A stretch of DNA of 11,470 nucleotides, from positions 1 to 11,470 of the forward strand of contig NZ_CAJTSC010000004.1 in the NCBI RefSeq assembly GCF_910578895.1. Reading direction: 5' to 3'. Numbering within the stretch: position 1 is the first letter of the stretch; every line of letters starts with the position of its first letter. Made by a program: the position numbers and the translations under genes. This document shows positions 1 to 6,668 of this stretch, one piece after another. The notes below the pieces were generated by a model that was not told where the DNA came from, searched no databases, and saw only the letters and a list, made by a program, of their open reading frames with translations. The DNA is from an uncultured Bacteroides sp. Lineage in GTDB: Bacteria > Bacteroidota > Bacteroidia > Bacteroidales > Bacteroidaceae.

Positions 1-1
1 G

Positions 2-112
2 CCCGCTATGCTCCTCATAAAAATAGAAAAACATCCTCGAAAAGAACGCTCAAAAAACTATACCTATATCAAAAAGGTAAAAAATGTTTTGAGCGAAGCT
101 AATGCTGAATAA
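2..112 (+). CDS. possible 3' end of an unrecognised rightward gene (partial)
   Basis: Reading frame 2 is open from the window edge to a TAA at 110-112. It gives about 36 residues, ending in a basic, mostly helical-looking tail (…YIKKVKNVLSEANAE). Frame 1 is also open to a TAA at 100-102, so A-rich composition alone could explain the open frame. I do not recognise the tail. A rightward gene ending here would converge on the leftward GH57 gene, with the large inverted repeat at 169-223 between them. Deciding this needs the sequence to the left of the window. Confidence 0.25.
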   Translation, partial: PAMLLIKIEKHPRKERSKNYTYIKKVKNVLSEANAE

Positions 113-168
113 AATTTAAACAGGCTCTTAGCAGAAAACAAAATGAATGCTCAACCTTAAATATAAAA

Positions 169-223
169 GTTTGTGGTCAAAACTCTGACAATTGCACATT
201 CTGTCAGAGTTTTGACCACAAAC
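169..223 (-). terminator. long perfect hairpin, probable terminator of the glycogen operon
   Basis: Two perfectly complementary 22-nt arms lie at 169-190 and 202-223, with an 11-nt loop (191-201). The arms begin GTTTGTGG and end CCACAAAC. Read leftward, the stem is followed by TTTTATATTT (complement of 159-168), which is a fair U-tract. Read rightward there is no T-run. It lies about 40 bp past the GH57 stop codon. A weaker 6-bp pair (TAGCCG 239-244, CGGCTA 262-267) spans that stop codon. A 22-bp mismatch-free stem is longer than most intrinsic terminators, but position and U-tract favour that role. Confidence 0.7.
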
Positions 224-264
224 CTTATAGACTATTCATAGCCGCTTATTCCAAGCTTATCCGG

Positions 265-1674
265 CTACTTATCGGCAACCTTCTTCTTCGGCGCAGCCTT
301 CTTTGCAACAGTTTTCTTGGCAGTAGGTTTCGCGGCAGCCTTAGCTGTTGTTTTCGTTTCTTTCTTCTTCTCGGCAGATTTTTCTTTCTCCAGCTTGTTC
401 TGCGTTTTTTCCAGTTCTTTATGAAGTTCTTCTATTTCATCTCCCTGGTTTTTGATTGTAGTCAGCAAGGCATTCAACTCCTCGTTGTCGATATCTACCG
501 GATAAAGAGAATCCACACGCTTGATGAAGTCTCCCAAGATGTTCATATAGTTGGTAAAAGCATCGTATGGCGATTCGTAAATGCCACGGTTCAGGGCTAT
601 ACCGCTATTCTTGGTTGTCATAAAACGGAAGTTGTTGCTTGCCTGCAGATAATCCCAGTCTTGCTTGATACGGCGGTCGTCACAGATATGAACACGTTCG
701 GCAACGCTATACAACTTGTTGAAAGCCTCACGCTGCATCACATTTCCCAACCAGCAGCTCGTATCCCTTTCTTCGTCTACCCAAGACATCGGGTACGGAA
801 CATCCAATTGTGAAACCGATTTCAGCTTCGTTACAACTTCCGTAGGAGTTGAGAACGTAATGCCTTTCTCTTTGGCACATGCGGGCAATGCTTTCAGGAA
901 TTCCAATATATTGGAAGACAAAGGCTGCGACATGCCCAATGAACAAAGTTCCATAAAAATGTTGATGACCTGCTCTTCCTGCGGGAATGCATCAATCCAG
1001 TTGATATACTTATCTGCAAACAAAGGATATTCGCTCCATTCGGAATTGGAGAATCGCAGGCTGATATCATCCGACAACTTAAAATCGCGCAACAGCAACT
1101 TCAGGTTCGGGTTCATATTGCAATGATACACATAGTGCGGGCTCTTCCAGCCAAGCACATGCTTGGCACCCTCGGTCAGCATGCCTTTAAAGCCCATACT
1201 TGCCACCATAGCACCAATCTCGTCATTATAAATCAGGCTGGAATTGCGGAATACCTTCGGCGCTTTTCCAAACATCTGTTTCATCTTGGCGCTCTGCCGC
1301 ATCACCTCTTCCTTGAAGCAATCCTCGTTTGCCAAAGAGGAGAGTCCGTGAGAGTAAGGCTCTGCCAGGAACTCGCAGCATCCGGTATCATTGAGCTGGT
1401 GCAACAAGTCGATAACTGCAGGCGCATGGATTTCCAGTTGCTCCAATGCCACGCCGGAGATAGACAAAGCCACCTTGAAAGCGCCGCCCGAGTTCTTCAC
1501 CATTTCAATCAGCGTGTTCAGCGCAGGGATATACGAGCGTTCGGCAACTTCGTTTATACTTGTTTCATTGGCATAATCATCATAGTAATAATGATTTGTA
1601 CCGATATCAAAGAAACGGTAACGTTTCAGATGTATAATTTGATGTATCTCAAAGTAAAGACAGATAGTTCTCAT
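265..1674 (-). CDS. GH57 family alpha-amylase-like protein, probably catalytically incomplete
   Basis: The protein has 469 residues and is the last gene of the leftward operon, 17 bp after the GT4 gene. The N-terminus (ICLYFEIHQ, then RYRFFDIG and YYYDDYANE) is typical of cytoplasmic GH57 alpha-amylases, and there is no signal peptide. FRNSSLIYND (142-151), NIFMELCSLG (238-247) and ERDTSCWLGN (302-311) align with conserved GH57 regions. In active enzymes, as I recall them, the nucleophile Glu precedes LIYND and an Asp acid begins DYETFG. Here those positions are Ser146 and Glu242, and the HQP motif reads HQI. That matches the described 'alpha-amylase-like' GH57 group lacking catalytic residues. 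Residues about 397-437 look like a coiled coil, and 438-469 form a Lys/Ala-rich basic tail. The fold is secure; amylase activity is doubtful. No Shine-Dalgarno is seen; the leader is A/T-rich. Confidence 0.9.
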   Translation of the reverse strand: MRTICLYFEIHQIIHLKRYRFFDIGTNHYYYDDYANETSINEVAERSYIPALNTLIEMVKNSGGAFKVALSISGVALEQLEIHAPAVIDLLHQLNDTGCCEFLAEPYSHGLSSLANEDCFKEEVMRQSAKMKQMFGKAPKVFRNSSLIYNDEIGAMVASMGFKGMLTEGAKHVLGWKSPHYVYHCNMNPNLKLLLRDFKLSDDISLRFSNSEWSEYPLFADKYINWIDAFPQEEQVINIFMELCSLGMSQPLSSNILEFLKALPACAKEKGITFSTPTEVVTKLKSVSQLDVPYPMSWVDEERDTSCWLGNVMQREAFNKLYSVAERVHICDDRRIKQDWDYLQASNNFRFMTTKNSGIALNRGIYESPYDAFTNYMNILGDFIKRVDSLYPVDIDNEELNALLTTIKNQGDEIEELHKELEKTQNKLEKEKSAEKKKETKTTAKAAAKPTAKKTVAKKAAPKKKVADK

Positions 1675-1691
1675 TAGTATTTATTGTTTTG

Positions 1692-2957
1692 TTATTTACC
1701 ATAGTTTCTTAACACATCCTCATACAGAGCACGGATTCTCAAGCCTACCTTTTCCCAAGTAATTCCGTCCACCTCTTTCTTTCCTTCTTCCTGCAGATAA
1801 CGGAACAGGGAAGGATTCATGCAGATGGAATAGATGGCATCCGCCATTGCGTGAATGTCCCAGTAATCGGTTTTGATTACCTTATCGAGAATTTCACCGC
1901 AACCGGACTGCTTGGAGATAATGGAGGGCGTTCCGCACTGCATGGCTTCCAGCGGAGCAATGCCGAAAGGTTCGGACACGGAAGGCATGACGAACACGTC
2001 ACTGTTCTTATACACCTCGTACACCTGCTTGCCTTTCATAAAGCCGGGGAAGTGGAATCGGTCGGCAATGCCACGTTCGGCAGCCATATTAATCATGGCA
2101 TTCAGCATATCTCCCGAACCTGCCATTACGAAACGTATGTTGCGGGTACGTTGCAGCACCAGCGCAGCGGCTTCCACAAAATATTCCGGTCCTTTCTGCA
2201 TGGTGATACGTCCGAGGAAAGTCACCACTTTCTCTTTGGAGTGTTCCGGACGTGGAATGTCCTGATATTCCTGCGAGAGCGGATACACCGCATTGTGCAT
2301 GGCAAATACTTTTCGCGGGTCCTGATGATATTCATTAATCACAGTGCGGCGCGTAAGTTCGGACACGCACATGATGCAATCGGCATAGTCCATTCCGTTC
2401 TTCTCCATTGAGTAAACAGTAGGATTGACCTTGCCCCGCGAACGGTCGAAGTCCGTGGCATGCACATGGATGCAAAGCGGTTTGCCGCTCACCATCTTGG
2501 CATGCACTCCGGCGGGATACGTCAACCAGTCGTGCGCATGGATAATGTCGAACTCCTGTTGGCGCGCCACCACGCCGGCTATGATGGAAAAGTTATTGAT
2601 TTCTTCGTGCAGATTGCCCGGATAGCCACCGGCAAAGTCCATACAGCCAAGGTCGTTGACGTGCATGTAGGAGAAATCCGCATAAATATGGTCACGCAAA
2701 GCGTAATATTGTTCCGGACTCATTGTCGACAAACGCGACTTCAAATAACCATAATCTACATCGCGCCATACGACAGGCACTTGGTTCATGCCGATTATAT
2801 TCAAGAATTTCTCTTCCTCGCCTGTAGGCTTGGGCATGCAGAAAGTGGTTTCGACATCTCCCTGCAAACTCAGTCCCTTCGTAATTCCGTATGATGCAAC
2901 TGCAAGGCCGCCATATATTTTGGGAGGAAATTCCCAACCAAACATTAAAACTTTCAT
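1692..2957 (-). CDS. GT4-type glycosyltransferase, probable glycogen synthase
   Basis: A 421-residue GT-B fold transferase, probably extending alpha-1,4-glucan from a nucleotide sugar in the cytoplasm. The N-terminal domain starts MKVLMFGWEFPP with the KIYGG loop (13-17) that binds the donor phosphates in starch/glycogen synthases, and has HAHDW at 140-144. The C-terminal domain has LGR (248-250) with K255 (phosphate contacts) and the E-x7-E signature from E329 to E337 (SEPFGIAPLEA). It is shorter than a classic GT5 GlgA (about 477 residues), so I call it GT4. The start is supported by AGGAGG at 2965-2970, seven bases upstream and just after the stop of the preceding GH133 gene. Lying between a debranching-type enzyme and a GH57 protein, it is most likely the glycogen synthase. 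Another alpha-glucan or a sugar-conjugate acceptor cannot be excluded. Confidence 0.9.
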   Translation of the reverse strand: MKVLMFGWEFPPKIYGGLAVASYGITKGLSLQGDVETTFCMPKPTGEEEKFLNIIGMNQVPVVWRDVDYGYLKSRLSTMSPEQYYALRDHIYADFSYMHVNDLGCMDFAGGYPGNLHEEINNFSIIAGVVARQQEFDIIHAHDWLTYPAGVHAKMVSGKPLCIHVHATDFDRSRGKVNPTVYSMEKNGMDYADCIMCVSELTRRTVINEYHQDPRKVFAMHNAVYPLSQEYQDIPRPEHSKEKVVTFLGRITMQKGPEYFVEAAALVLQRTRNIRFVMAGSGDMLNAMINMAAERGIADRFHFPGFMKGKQVYEVYKNSDVFVMPSVSEPFGIAPLEAMQCGTPSIISKQSGCGEILDKVIKTDYWDIHAMADAIYSICMNPSLFRYLQEEGKKEVDGITWEKVGLRIRALYEDVLRNYGK

Positions 2958-2971
2958 CTTCGTTCCTCCTC

Positions 2972-4912
2972 TTATGAATTATATTTAGACAATAATTTCA
3001 GGATGCGCAAAATCTCCGCCACATTCATGGCAAACGAAACCGCTCCCCTTCCCTTAAACGGCGGGTTACCGTCGAACAATTCGGGCAGAGACGCAATGCA
3101 ATGGCTTGTCATTTCATCTTCAAAGCCAATCAGATAGCGTTCCACAAACGAAATTCCGCTCATCTTATATATACGCAGATACGCCTCCATATAGAAGCCC
3201 ATCAGCCACGGCCATGCCGTACCCTGGTGGTAAGCATAGTCCCGCTGTGTCTGAGGACCGACATAATTCGGGTTATATCCCCCACTCTTAGGGCTCAGCG
3301 TGCGCAGGCCTTTCGGGGTCAGCAACTCCTTCGTCACAATATCGAGAACCTGCTTCTTTTGTGCGCGGTCCAGCGGAGAGTAGTCAAAAGCAACGGCAAA
3401 TATCATATTGGGGCGAACGCTCCAATCCATCATATATCCGTCCACATAATCGAACAGATAACCGTATTCATTGCGGAAAACCTCCACAAAAGATTTGCCG
3501 GTAATCTCCGCCTGTGCATCCAGTTCGTCTGCAAGAATGTCATTTCCACCCTCGCGTACGATATCCGAAACAAAGCGCAAGGCATTATACCACAAGGCAT
3601 TCACCTCTACAATATATCCGGTACGGGAGATTACAGGATGCCCGTTCACCGTAGAGTTCATCCATGTAACAGCCTTTTCCCTGCCGTTTGCATAAAGCAG
3701 ACCGTTTTCGTGCAAGAAGAGATTGTCATGCTTACGGCCGCGGATATATCCCATGATATCCTCCAGCAGTTTGCCGTACTTCGCACGGCATTGTTCGCGC
3801 GATGTATCCTTGGCATATTGTTGCAGCGTCCACACAGCCCACAAAAGCACATCGGGATGCTCCATTTCATAGATTTTATAACCCACCGGCTTGTCTTCGA
3901 TAAAATTGCGGATGGCTTTTTCCGCCGTCTTCATGACGTCCTCAAACTCATCCTGCTCATCCACCGCCAAAGTCAGCCCCGGCAGAGAAATGAACAAGTC
4001 GCGCGCACGGCATTTGAACCAGGGATAACCTGCAAGCACATAATGCTCCTCTCCCTGCTTGTTGTGGAACTGGTGAGCCGAGTTTTTCAGACAGTGATAG
4101 AAGCTGTCGCGCGGAGTGCGGTCCTCAGCCTCTGCTTCAAAAGCCTGTTTCAGTTTACGGGGTGAAATCTCCGAAATGCCCGCAGAGAAGACAATACTTT
4201 CGCCCTTCTTTATATCCACTTCAAAATAGCCGGGCACGTACAGGTCTTCATTAAAATCATATCCACGTTCCTGTTCTTTCGGATATTCAATGCCGCGATA
4301 CCAGTCCGGCTGATAATGAAACTCATTCTTTTTGTTCAACTGCATATACAGTTCCGGATATCCGGGATACATGCAGGTTTTTATGCCGTTCTCCACCGGC
4401 TGGTAGTCACGGCTTGCCTGTGCGTTTTCGTGCGTGTATTCGCGCACGCTGCGGAATGCCAGGAAAGGGCGGAAACGGAGCGTGGTTGCCGAATGGGCAT
4501 CGACCAAGGTGTAACGAATCAGGATACGGTTCTCGTGGTGTACAAAAATTTTCTCTTTACGGAGGATAACGCCCCCCACACGGTAGGTAGTTGCCGGGAT
4601 ATGCTCGCAATCAAACTCACGGATATACTTATGCCCGTTCGGACTAAAGTTGTTTCCCTGATACTTGTGCAACCCCAGGTTAAATTCCGCACCGTGCTGA
4701 ATTACCGTTTCGTCCAGAGAAGAAAGCAGCACATGGTTTTCATCATCCAGGTTGGGAACGGGAATCACCAACAGTCCGTGATATTTTCGTGTGTTACAAT
4801 CTACAATCGTCGTACAATGATAGGCCCCCGATTTGTTAGTCCGAAGTATCTCCCTTGGCAAAGATTCTTGCAGATTAACCATCAGGGTCTTGTCAAATCG
4901 TAAATAACTCAT
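2972..4912 (-). CDS. GH133 glycogen debranching (amylo-alpha-1,6-glucosidase) family protein
   Basis: The protein has 646 residues and is the first gene of the leftward operon. An N-terminal beta-rich GDE domain spans roughly residues 15-245 (SGAYHCTTIVDCNTRKYHGLL at 28-48). An (alpha/alpha)6-barrel GDE_C domain spans roughly 285-640. Barrel motifs include AGYPWF (294-299), RARDLFISLPGL (302-313), VEVNALWYNAL (435-445), RPNMIFA (500-506) and YHQGTAWPW (561-569). The family removes alpha-1,6 glucose stubs from glycogen. Two positions differ from the bacterial consensus I remember: GRDT is ARDL, and the TWMD motif is TWMN (N419). That Asp may be the catalytic acid, so activity should be checked. 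No signal peptide is seen, so it should be cytoplasmic. The start is supported by a promoter at 4976-5005. Confidence 0.92.
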   Translation of the reverse strand: MSYLRFDKTLMVNLQESLPREILRTNKSGAYHCTTIVDCNTRKYHGLLVIPVPNLDDENHVLLSSLDETVIQHGAEFNLGLHKYQGNNFSPNGHKYIREFDCEHIPATTYRVGGVILRKEKIFVHHENRILIRYTLVDAHSATTLRFRPFLAFRSVREYTHENAQASRDYQPVENGIKTCMYPGYPELYMQLNKKNEFHYQPDWYRGIEYPKEQERGYDFNEDLYVPGYFEVDIKKGESIVFSAGISEISPRKLKQAFEAEAEDRTPRDSFYHCLKNSAHQFHNKQGEEHYVLAGYPWFKCRARDLFISLPGLTLAVDEQDEFEDVMKTAEKAIRNFIEDKPVGYKIYEMEHPDVLLWAVWTLQQYAKDTSREQCRAKYGKLLEDIMGYIRGRKHDNLFLHENGLLYANGREKAVTWMNSTVNGHPVISRTGYIVEVNALWYNALRFVSDIVREGGNDILADELDAQAEITGKSFVEVFRNEYGYLFDYVDGYMMDWSVRPNMIFAVAFDYSPLDRAQKKQVLDIVTKELLTPKGLRTLSPKSGGYNPNYVGPQTQRDYAYHQGTAWPWLMGFYMEAYLRIYKMSGISFVERYLIGFEDEMTSHCIASLPELFDGNPPFKGRGAVSFAMNVAEILRILKLLSKYNS

Positions 4913-4951
4913 AGTTGCGCATTATTTAAAGGTTAATTATTCAGGCATACG

Positions 4952-4970
4952 CGCTACAAAGCTTGTAGCG
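4952..4970. promoter_or_regulatory. palindromic candidate operator over the GH133 operon start site
   Basis: CGCTACAA (4952-4959) and TTGTAGCG (4963-4970) are perfect 8-bp inverted arms around a 3-bp centre (AGC). The element begins 5 bp downstream of the -7 box of the leftward promoter, so it covers the expected transcription start and the first transcribed bases. A repressor site there would block initiation. Alternatively it is a 5' UTR hairpin. The binding protein is unknown. Confidence 0.5.
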
Positions 4971-4975
4971 ATGCC

Positions 4976-5005
4976 CAAAATTACGAATTAAAGACTATAC
5001 GCAAA
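4976..5005 (-). promoter_or_regulatory. promoter of the GH133-GT4-GH57 operon
   Basis: Read leftward, TAATTTTG (complement of 4976-4983) is a perfect TAnnTTTG -7 box of the Bacteroides sigma-ABfr type. TTTG (complement of 5002-5005) supplies a -33 element with an 18-bp spacer; a second TTTG at 5007-5010 would give 23 bp. Transcription should start near 4970, giving a leader of roughly 55 nt before the GH133 start. Confidence 0.65.
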
Positions 5006-5050
5006 ACAAAAAGTCAGTTTTTTTTCATCCTTGCAGCAAATAATCCGCAC

Positions 5051-5083
5051 TATTGTACGAAAACATCAAATCCCCGTACAATA
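5051..5083. repeat. 9-bp inverted repeat between marC and the glycogen operon
   Basis: TATTGTACG (5051-5059) and CGTACAATA (5075-5083) are perfect inverted arms with a 15-bp centre. Neither direction is followed by a clean U-tract, so it is not a convincing terminator. It lies about 50-80 bp upstream of the -33 element of the leftward operon promoter, where an activator or repressor could bind. Confidence 0.45.
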
Positions 5084-5113
5084 TATGAAACGCAACGTAT
5101 GACAAATGGTTCC

Positions 5114-5135
5114 GGCGGCGGTCAGAGACCGCGCC
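5114..5135 (-). terminator. hairpin directly after marC, weak terminator candidate
   Basis: Read leftward, GGCGCGGTC pairs with GACCGCcGCC around a TCT loop (core arms 5118-5123 and 5127-5132, one bulge). It starts on the base after the marC stop codon. The stem is GC-rich but the following sequence (GGAACCATTTG) has no proper U-tract, so termination may be inefficient or factor-dependent. Confidence 0.45.
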
Positions 5136-5732
5136 TTAATGATGAAAGCTGTCCAACAGCAACGAGATATTCGCCATAAACAGGCGTACCGAGATTGCCA
5201 GCAGGATGATGCCGAAGAACTTGCGGATAATGTAAATGCCGCCTTTGCCCAGAAAGCGCTCTACCCGCCCCGTCATGCTGACGACAAAATAGACCCATAT
5301 CATATTCAGCACCAACGCTATGATGATATTGACACTGGCATATTCGGCGCGCAAAGAGAGCAAAGTGGTGAAAGCCCCCGCTCCCGCCAACAGCGGAAAG
5401 ACCAGCGGCACCAGCGTCGCTTCCTTGATGGGTCCTTGATTTTTAAAGATTTCAATATCAAGAATCATCTCCAACGACATCAGGAAAATGACGAACGCAC
5501 CCGCCACGGCAAACGACTCGATGTCCACATGAAACAGCTTGAGCATCATATCGCCCGCATAAAAGAAACCTATCAGCAAGGCAAACGATATCAATGTGGC
5601 TTTCACCGCATTTACATCCTTTCCCTTCTCCTTCAGGTTGATAATGATAGGAATAGAACCAATGATATCTATCACGGCAAACAGCACGATAAAAGCGCTG
5701 GTCATCTGCTGCCAATCAAATGCTGAAAACAT
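5136..5732 (-). CDS. MarC (NAAT) family integral membrane protein
   Basis: The protein has 198 residues, the usual length for this family, with about six hydrophobic segments near residues 10-32, 44-64, 72-92, 107-127, 134-153 and 170-193. The signature PLVFPLLAGAGAFTTLL (109-125) corresponds to the MarC motif usually written PLaiPLlaGPGA. In this protein the Pro in GPGA is Ala. Family members sit in the inner membrane. The historical link to multiple antibiotic resistance was not upheld, and transport has been shown only for some archaeal NAAT members, so the substrate is unknown. AGGAGG at 5737-5742 precedes the ATG closely (4 nt), and a near-perfect promoter lies at 5752-5783. It is transcribed alone and diverges from the Crp/Fnr-type gene. 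Confidence 0.9.
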   Translation of the reverse strand: MFSAFDWQQMTSAFIVLFAVIDIIGSIPIIINLKEKGKDVNAVKATLISFALLIGFFYAGDMMLKLFHVDIESFAVAGAFVIFLMSLEMILDIEIFKNQGPIKEATLVPLVFPLLAGAGAFTTLLSLRAEYASVNIIIALVLNMIWVYFVVSMTGRVERFLGKGGIYIIRKFFGIILLAISVRLFMANISLLLDSFHH

Positions 5733-5751
5733 ACATCCTCCTTTTTTTCTG

Positions 5752-5783
5752 CAAATATAATCTATTTTTATACATTCCGCAAA
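5752..5783 (-). promoter_or_regulatory. marC promoter
   Basis: Read leftward, TATATTTG (complement of 5752-5759) matches TAnnTTTG exactly, and TTTG (complement of 5780-5783) lies 20 bp upstream, the expected -33 spacing. Initiation near 5745 would leave a leader of only about 13 nt containing AGGAGG. Confidence 0.7.
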
Positions 5784-5821
5784 ATTTCTTAAAAGCGAAT
5801 GAACGGCACGCCACGGCTTTT

Positions 5822-5830
5822 TTATCCACA
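5822..5830 (+). other. single DnaA-box-like sequence
   Basis: TTATCCACA matches the high-affinity E. coli DnaA box exactly and lies in the marC/regulator intergenic region. It is solitary: I saw no second box, AT-rich unwinding element or replication gene nearby, so it is not an origin. A 9-mer arises by chance in this much sequence with a probability near 0.1. Confidence 0.3.
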
Positions 5831-5849
5831 GGAGCTAAAGGAACCGGAA

Positions 5850-5938
5850 GGAGTTATCGCCCTTCTATAACTCCCATGCCTTAAGAACCTTGGCAGCACG
5901 CTTAAGAAATAATAAAAAAAACAAAAAGAGAAGGCATG
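5850..5938. repeat. cluster of short inverted and direct repeats upstream of the regulator
   Basis: Three patterns overlap here. GGAGTTAT (5850-5857) and ATAACTCC (5867-5874) form a perfect 8-bp inverted repeat with a 9-nt loop. CATGCCTT (5875-5882) and AAGGCATG (5931-5938) form another 8-bp pair. CTTAAGAA occurs at 5880-5887 and 5901-5908, exactly 21 bp apart (two helical turns). All lie upstream of the proposed regulator promoter (5941-5972), so they may be operator sites, perhaps autoregulatory. Confidence 0.4.
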
Positions 5939-5940
5939 TA

Positions 5941-5972
5941 TTTACGGCAGAGTTCGATTATACCTACTTTTG
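5941..5972 (+). promoter_or_regulatory. promoter of the Crp/Fnr-type regulator
   Basis: TACTTTTG at 5965-5972 is a perfect TAnnTTTG -7 box. TTTA at 5941-5944, 20 bp upstream, is a one-mismatch -33 element. Initiation near 5978-5980 falls inside the frame that could otherwise start at 5936, which argues for the downstream ATG at 5999. Confidence 0.6.
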
Positions 5973-5998
5973 TTCTTCAACAAGAAGACGAGAATGAT

Positions 5999-6661
5999 AT
6001 GGAAACAATGTTTGATACGTTATTACAATTGCCCCTTTTCCAAGGACTTGCCCAAGAAGACTTCACCTGCATTTTGGAAAAAGTAAAATTGCACTTCACG
6101 AAGCATAAGCCGGGCGAACTCCTTATCGCAGAGGGAAGCCCCTGTCATGAGCTGGTCTTTGTCCTGAAAGGGGAAGTCGCATCCTGCACCTCGTCCGCCG
6201 ACTCCTCCTATAGCTTTACCGAATACTTTCCCGCTCCTTGCCTGCTCGAGGCCCATTCCATGTTCGGCATGCACACAAAGTACGCATCCTCCTATCGGGC
6301 AAAGACAGAGGTGCACACCGTCAGCATCAGCAAGTCATTCGCCGTAAAAGAGCTTTTCAACTACGAAATATTCCGCCTGAACTACATGAACATCGTCAGC
6401 AACCGCACCCAAATGCTGCACAACCGCTTATGGGCACTATCCGGCGATACGCCCGAAACGCGCATCCTGCACTTCATCCTCAGCCACACCGAGCGCCTGT
6501 CGGGCGAGAAGGCGGTGAAGATAAGAATGGAAGACCTGGCTCAAATAGTCAATGTCCCCCGGACAGCAGTGTCAAAGGCTCTCAACAGCATGCAGGCAAA
6601 AGGCCGGATAGAACTGCATCGCGGGGAAATCGTCATACCGGACGTGGAGAGGCTGGTATGA
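5999..6661 (+). CDS. Crp/Fnr family transcriptional regulator
   Basis: The protein has 220 residues from the ATG at 5999. An in-frame ATG at 5936 would add 21 residues (MYLRQSSIIPTF…) but sits upstream of the promoter's -7 box. Residues about 10-120 form a cyclic-nucleotide-binding-type beta roll (PGELLIAEGSPCHELVFVLKG at 38-58), followed by a long dimerisation helix (about 120-145). A C-terminal winged helix-turn-helix spans about 150-215, with MEDLAQIVNVPRTAVSKAL at 177-195. The nucleotide-contact motif of E. coli CRP is not evident. Its four Cys (24, 49, 63, 81) do not form an FNR-like cluster, so the effector is unknown. It ends 63 bp before the convergent guaA stop. Carbon or redox control would be a guess; I see no evidence that it controls the glycogen operon. 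Confidence 0.9.
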   Translation: METMFDTLLQLPLFQGLAQEDFTCILEKVKLHFTKHKPGELLIAEGSPCHELVFVLKGEVASCTSSADSSYSFTEYFPAPCLLEAHSMFGMHTKYASSYRAKTEVHTVSISKSFAVKELFNYEIFRLNYMNIVSNRTQMLHNRLWALSGDTPETRILHFILSHTERLSGEKAVKIRMEDLAQIVNVPRTAVSKALNSMQAKGRIELHRGEIVIPDVERLV

Positions 6662-6668
6662 TACATAC

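Noticed and set aside
3101..4165. 354-codon open frame antisense to the GH133 gene
   Set aside because: It is a shadow of a well-supported GDE_C domain, with no promoter and no recognisable motif.
5019..5027. T-run that could end a rightward terminator
   Set aside because: No stem precedes it and no rightward gene lies upstream of it.
5936..5998. 21-codon N-terminal extension of the Crp/Fnr-type regulator
   Set aside because: The promoter -7 box (5965-5972) lies inside it, and the CRP-type domain begins normally from the ATG at 5999.
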